Source: Caballeronia temeraria (GTDB taxonomy: Bacteria; Pseudomonadota; Gammaproteobacteria; Burkholderiales; Burkholderiaceae). Taken from it: a stretch of 64,000 nt of DNA. Each line of letters begins with the position of its first letter. Positions within the stretch are counted from its first letter, which is position 1. Shown here one piece after another: positions 60,948-64,000 of this stretch. The stretch is from assembly GCF_001544795.2 (NCBI RefSeq), contig NZ_FCOI02000008.1, positions 211,770 through 275,769 of the forward strand, given 5' to 3'. The notes under the pieces were generated by a model. It saw nothing but the letters and a program-made list of their open reading frames with translations. It had not been told where the DNA came from and did not search any database. Both the position numbers and the translations under genes were made by a program.

Positions 60948-61880
60948 ATGCAAAAAGCGACTAGACGCAGTTTCCTCAAGACGGGTGGGGCGCTGATGGC
61001 GGCGTCGACGTTGCCGACCCATGCCCAGGCGACCGAAACCTGGTCCAGCGGGTCGGAGCGGGCCGCGTTCCGACTGCCTGCCGGAGCCGTCGATTGCCAC
61101 ATGCATATCTACGACGACCGCTTTCCTGTTGCTCCCGGCACGACGCTGCGGCCACCCAATGCGACGGTGGAGCAGTATCGACTGCTGCAGGCTCGTCTCG
61201 GCGTTGACCGAAATGTCGTGGTGACACCGTCGACCTATGGAACCGACAACCGCTGCACGCTGGATGCGCTCAAGCGCTTCGGAAGCAACGCGCGCGGCGT
61301 GGCGGTCATCGACACGTCGGTAAGCGACAAGCAGTTGCACGAACTTCACGCGGGCGGAATTCGAGCCATACGGTTCAATCTCAGCTATCCCGGCGCAACA
61401 ACGGTGGACATGCTGGCGCCGCTTGCGGCGCGGATCGCCGCCATGAAGTGGCATATCGAACTTGTGGTGCAAGGCGTCCGGCTGCCTGAACTTGAAGTCC
61501 ATCTCTCGGCGCTTCCTTGTCCGCTGGTGATAGACCACATCGCGCATATTCCCGAGCCAGGCGGTCTTTCGTCGGAGGCGCTCCGCACGGCGCAGCGCCT
61601 CGTCGATAAAGGCAATACGTTCATCACTTTGTCGGGGCCGTACGTTGATACAAAAACCGGCGCGCCTGCTAACGAGGACGTTGCGCCCGTCGCGAAGACG
61701 CTCATAAACATGGCTCCAGAGCGAATGCTTTGGGGCACCGATTGGCCGCATCCTACCGAGAAGGGCGCCAAGCCGGATGATGCAGGTCTTCTCGACACTA
61801 TCGCCGGCTGGATCGGCCGATCGGACTGGCAGCAGAAGATTTTTGTAGACAATGCTACGAGGCTTTATGGGTTCGATTAG
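60948..61880 (+). CDS. Exported amidohydrolase-2 family protein (2-pyrone-4,6-dicarboxylate hydrolase-like)
   Basis: 310 residues. The N-terminus TRRSFLKTGG followed by a hydrophobic core and THAQA is a Tat signal peptide, so it works in the periplasm. The hydrolase starts with VDCHMHIYDD and has IDHIAHIPEPG and LWGTDWPHPTE, as in LigI-type lactonases. It lies 3 bases after the MFS stop. The open frame before it (from 60372) overlaps that carrier and is a shadow. Hydrolysing a lactone outside the cytoplasm before uptake is likely. Confidence 0.9.
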   Translation: MQKATRRSFLKTGGALMAASTLPTHAQATETWSSGSERAAFRLPAGAVDCHMHIYDDRFPVAPGTTLRPPNATVEQYRLLQARLGVDRNVVVTPSTYGTDNRCTLDALKRFGSNARGVAVIDTSVSDKQLHELHAGGIRAIRFNLSYPGATTVDMLAPLAARIAAMKWHIELVVQGVRLPELEVHLSALPCPLVIDHIAHIPEPGGLSSEALRTAQRLVDKGNTFITLSGPYVDTKTGAPANEDVAPVAKTLINMAPERMLWGTDWPHPTEKGAKPDDAGLLDTIAGWIGRSDWQQKIFVDNATRLYGFD

Positions 61881-62111
61881 AGGTCTAATGTAAGTCGCTT
61901 TTGCGCGACTTGCTCGGGAATAACTCGCGGGCTTACCTGCGCATCGAGCGTTCGCCGATCCTTTTCGTTGCGGATTCTGACCAAGTGCTCCCCATCTTTT
62001 TGCCACGGGCAAGCGCTGTTGTTCCAATGATGGACGCGCAGAAAAGGGCGAAGTCGAAGCGGGGCGCAGCCGGTTAAATCGCAGTCGGCAAAGCCATGTA
62101 GGCCGTGAGCT

Positions 62112-62692
62112 TCAGGCCTCGTCGCCCGGATCAAGCATCTCGAGCCGGAACTGCCACCCTTCGAATGCCGAAAGCATCGCGCCAAGGTCGTTCCATTCGA
62201 TGCGCCGTCCGTCGATGATCACGCACGGCTGACTGGCGCCTTCGTCGCCGTTCCATTCAACGCGGCCTCGAACGGTCATGTCCATGATCTGCAAGTGGCC
62301 GGTATTGGTTTGCAGGTGCGTCATGCTCAAGGCCCGCCTCATCTTCTGGATGAGTTTTTCCAACAGGGCGAACGGCTCGGAATCGGGTTTGCCCAGGACC
62401 TGAAAGCGGTAGCCCGCGGCCGCGTCGTCGCCAGCCAGTTCGAATGCTTCCAAGGAAAGCCGATCGCCGAGCGGCAAACTGCGGAAGTGAAATCGTGATC
62501 GTTGTCGTGCGCATCGCGGAGACGCAGCCGTGTAAAGCTCGGATGTTCGAATGCCTGCTTCACAGCGAACTGCGCTATTTCGGCGTTGAAACACCGGCTG
62601 CAAAGCACGCGCCAAGTGCCATCCGACTCTGCAGTCACGAAGTCGTGTGCCGGCCCATTCGCGCTGCAGCGCTTACATCGGGATTGCGTCAT
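62112..62692 (-). pseudogene. Frameshifted gene for a small DUF protein with a Cys-rich N-terminus
   Basis: The N-terminal half is in one frame (from ATG at 62692: RCKRCSANG, HDFVTAESDG, WRVLCSRCFN, a zinc-ribbon-like CxxC/CxxC), the C-terminal half in another (HFRSLPLGDRLSLEAFEL through GWQFRLEMLDPG). They meet at the T/A run at 62490-62492: one added base there (three T to four on the minus strand) would restore a protein of about 193 residues. The joined protein resembles an uncharacterised Burkholderia family. A real frameshift or a sequencing error cannot be told apart. Confidence 0.75.
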
Positions 62693-62822
62693 TAGAGCAC
62701 CGGCTGGATGTCGCTCATTGGAAGGACATTGTCGCATCAGCGGCCGGCGCCGGGCGTCGCCTAAGACGGGCGGCAAATGGCCGACGCCCCCTGTTTGCTC
62801 CCGATTATGTCACGGCCAGATT

Positions 62823-62865
62823 GAAATGTCGGGGTTTCAGCTTTTTAGAAATGTCAGGTTTTGAG
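62823..62865. repeat. Direct repeats at the end of the insertion element
   Basis: Two copies of GAAATGTCrGGkTTTnAG (62823-62840 and 62848-62865), 25 bases apart start to start, lie just beyond the transposase stop. They look like transposase-binding sites at the element's end. The element probably ends near 62805-62822, but no target duplication can be checked because the other end is outside the window. Confidence 0.6.
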
Positions 62866-62889
62866 TTTTATAAATCTCACTGTAAAAGC

Positions 62890-64000
62890 TCACTTCTGCA
62901 CCGCGGCTGCCCGTTCTCGCGCGGTACTCAAGACCGCCGCGTTGAACTGCTCGCGCGTCAACTCGCGCTGCGTGCGGGTACCGACCTTGCGTTCTTTTGG
63001 TCGCGGCGCCTCGCCCTGATTCGTGCGCGAGGGTGAGCCCGACGCGCGCCGGTTATCCCGCTCGGCCTGCAGCACCTGCGCGACCTGCAACGCGTGACCC
63101 AGGCGCTTATTGTCGAGCACCGCCCCTTGATCAATCTCGGAGAGTCGGTCGTACTGCCGATAGGCGAGGGCCGCGCCGTTCACACGAATCTCGATGCGTC
63201 CATCCGGATACTCGAATACGTCCAGATACTGGTGAATCAGCGCACGGTTCTCCGGCGTATCATCAAGCATATAAATCACCCGGTCGTACTGCACCGTCAA
63301 CACCTTAGTCACGCGGCGCGCCACCCTCGAACTCAGGATCAGGTCGAGATCTTCGTCATCACGCAATGGCCGATGCGCATTAAATGCGCCTCTGGGCACC
63401 TTGCCAAAGCGGCCATTGAAGTCGGCGATGAAGTGGGGCGCATAGGCATTGGCCGCTTCCTTGGTATCGATGCCGCGCAGTCGCAACTCCTTCACCAACC
63501 GATCCTGCAAGGTCAGATTGGCCCGCTCAACGCGTCCTTTTGCCTGGCTGCTATTAGCACACCAGGTATCGATATTGAGCTCGTACAAGGCCCGCCCGAA
63601 CTGCGTCACACCCTTGCCAGCGGCCTCGGCGTGGCCGTTGCAATGGAACACCGCCGCTTTGTCGCTATAGAGCGCCACTGGCTTGCCGTGCTGCTCAAGA
63701 TACTTGCGGGTGGCCTCGAAGTAGCTGAAGGTCGACTCGGTGGCAGTGAAGTGCAAGGTCATCAGGCGGCCCGTCGCATCGTCGATGAACACCAAGAGCG
63801 TGCAGGCCGGCGCGCGTTCCTCGAACCAGCGATGATCGCAGCCATCGATCTGGATCAACTCGCCCAGACACGAGCGCCGGTTTCTCGGCTGATGCAGTGT
63901 CGGCGGACGCTGCTTGCGCGGGATCCAGAGGCCCGCATCGCGCATCCAGCGCCGTACGGTTTCCTTCGCCAACGCAATGCCGTGACATTCGCGCAGCTTC
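62890..64000 (-). CDS. ISNCY-like DDE transposase, C-terminal part (runs off the right edge)
   Basis: About 370 residues visible, the start is beyond the window. The DDE catalytic core has Asp in LIQIDGCDHRWFE, Asp in LYSDKAAVF and Glu in SSQAKGRVERAN, followed by a long C-terminal region (about 120 residues) with YRQYDRLSEIDQG and a Lys/Arg-rich tail. This matches ISNCY (IS1202-type) transposases. The frame remains open through 64000 with no start required. All three catalytic residues are intact, so the element may be active. Confidence 0.9.
   Translation of the reverse strand, partial: KLRECHGIALAKETVRRWMRDAGLWIPRKQRPPTLHQPRNRRSCLGELIQIDGCDHRWFEERAPACTLLVFIDDATGRLMTLHFTATESTFSYFEATRKYLEQHGKPVALYSDKAAVFHCNGHAEAAGKGVTQFGRALYELNIDTWCANSSQAKGRVERANLTLQDRLVKELRLRGIDTKEAANAYAPHFIADFNGRFGKVPRGAFNAHRPLRDDEDLDLILSSRVARRVTKVLTVQYDRVIYMLDDTPENRALIHQYLDVFEYPDGRIEIRVNGAALAYRQYDRLSEIDQGAVLDNKRLGHALQVAQVLQAERDNRRASGSPSRTNQGEAPRPKERKVGTRTQRELTREQFNAAVLSTARERAAAVQK

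Noticed and set aside
1..64000. CRISPR arrays, tRNA or rRNA genes, prophage structural genes
   Set aside because: None seen: no regular spaced repeats, no cloverleaf candidates noticed, no capsid or tail proteins.

Overview
The window is GC-rich, gene-dense DNA that looks like Burkholderiaceae, most likely a Paraburkholderia/Caballeronia-type soil or plant-associated bacterium. The evidence is a Burkholderia-style trimeric porin, a cbpA-cbpM pair, a tandem glycine riboswitch, and many ACS-family MFS carriers, IclR and LysR regulators and ABC importers. A tyrosine recombinase divergent from a KfrA-like protein, next to an HU gene and an orphan ribbon-helix-helix gene, hints at a secondary replicon or an integrated island (inference). 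No rRNA, tRNA or CRISPR array was seen.

Layout. 1-3.8 kb: 5'-truncated-by-the-window histidine kinase, an FAD monooxygenase, and the cbpA-cbpM chaperone pair. 4.4-9.8 kb: a sigma54-type promoter with several palindromes in front of a tightly packed operon (exported Pro-rich protein, metallophosphoesterase, MFS, ArsB-like permease, YdcZ-like membrane protein, CHASE3 protein). 9.8-19.8 kb: lipoprotein esterase, a glutamine-amidotransferase paralogue lacking its catalytic Cys, integrase/KfrA/RHH/HU, a periplasmic binding protein coupled to a diguanylate cyclase, and a LysR regulator. 19.9-30.2 kb: a run of minus-strand genes encoding a 2-ketoarginine-decarboxylase-like ThDP enzyme, an aldehyde dehydrogenase and two complete ABC importers. 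30.4-38.1 kb: an isochorismatase-fold protein without the catalytic triad, then an operon of GMC alcohol dehydrogenase, NCS1 permease, aldehyde dehydrogenase and agmatinase-family ureohydrolase, divergent from a LysR regulator. 38.1-39.6 kb: tandem glycine riboswitch controlling a DadA-like oxidoreductase. 39.7-50.6 kb: NmrA/TetR pair, an acyl-CoA synthetase/acyl-CoA dehydrogenase/MFS unit with a divergent IclR, a GntR regulator and a GntP permease, and a second IclR. 50.8-61.9 kb: a ten-gene catabolic cluster behind an array of palindromic sites. 62.1-64 kb: a frameshifted gene and the 3' end of an ISNCY-like transposase.

How it fits together. The 20-38 kb region reads as a guanidino-compound catabolic island. 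One arm (ThDP decarboxylase plus aldehyde dehydrogenase) would convert 2-ketoarginine to 4-guanidinobutyrate. The other (permease, alcohol dehydrogenase, aldehyde dehydrogenase, ureohydrolase) could take a guanidino alcohol to a guanidino acid and then to amine plus urea. The ABC importers and LysR proteins would supply uptake and control. Substrates are inferred from families and gene order, not shown by the sequence. The 50.8-61.9 kb cluster looks like uptake and breakdown of a lactone or hydroxy-acid substrate under IclR control.
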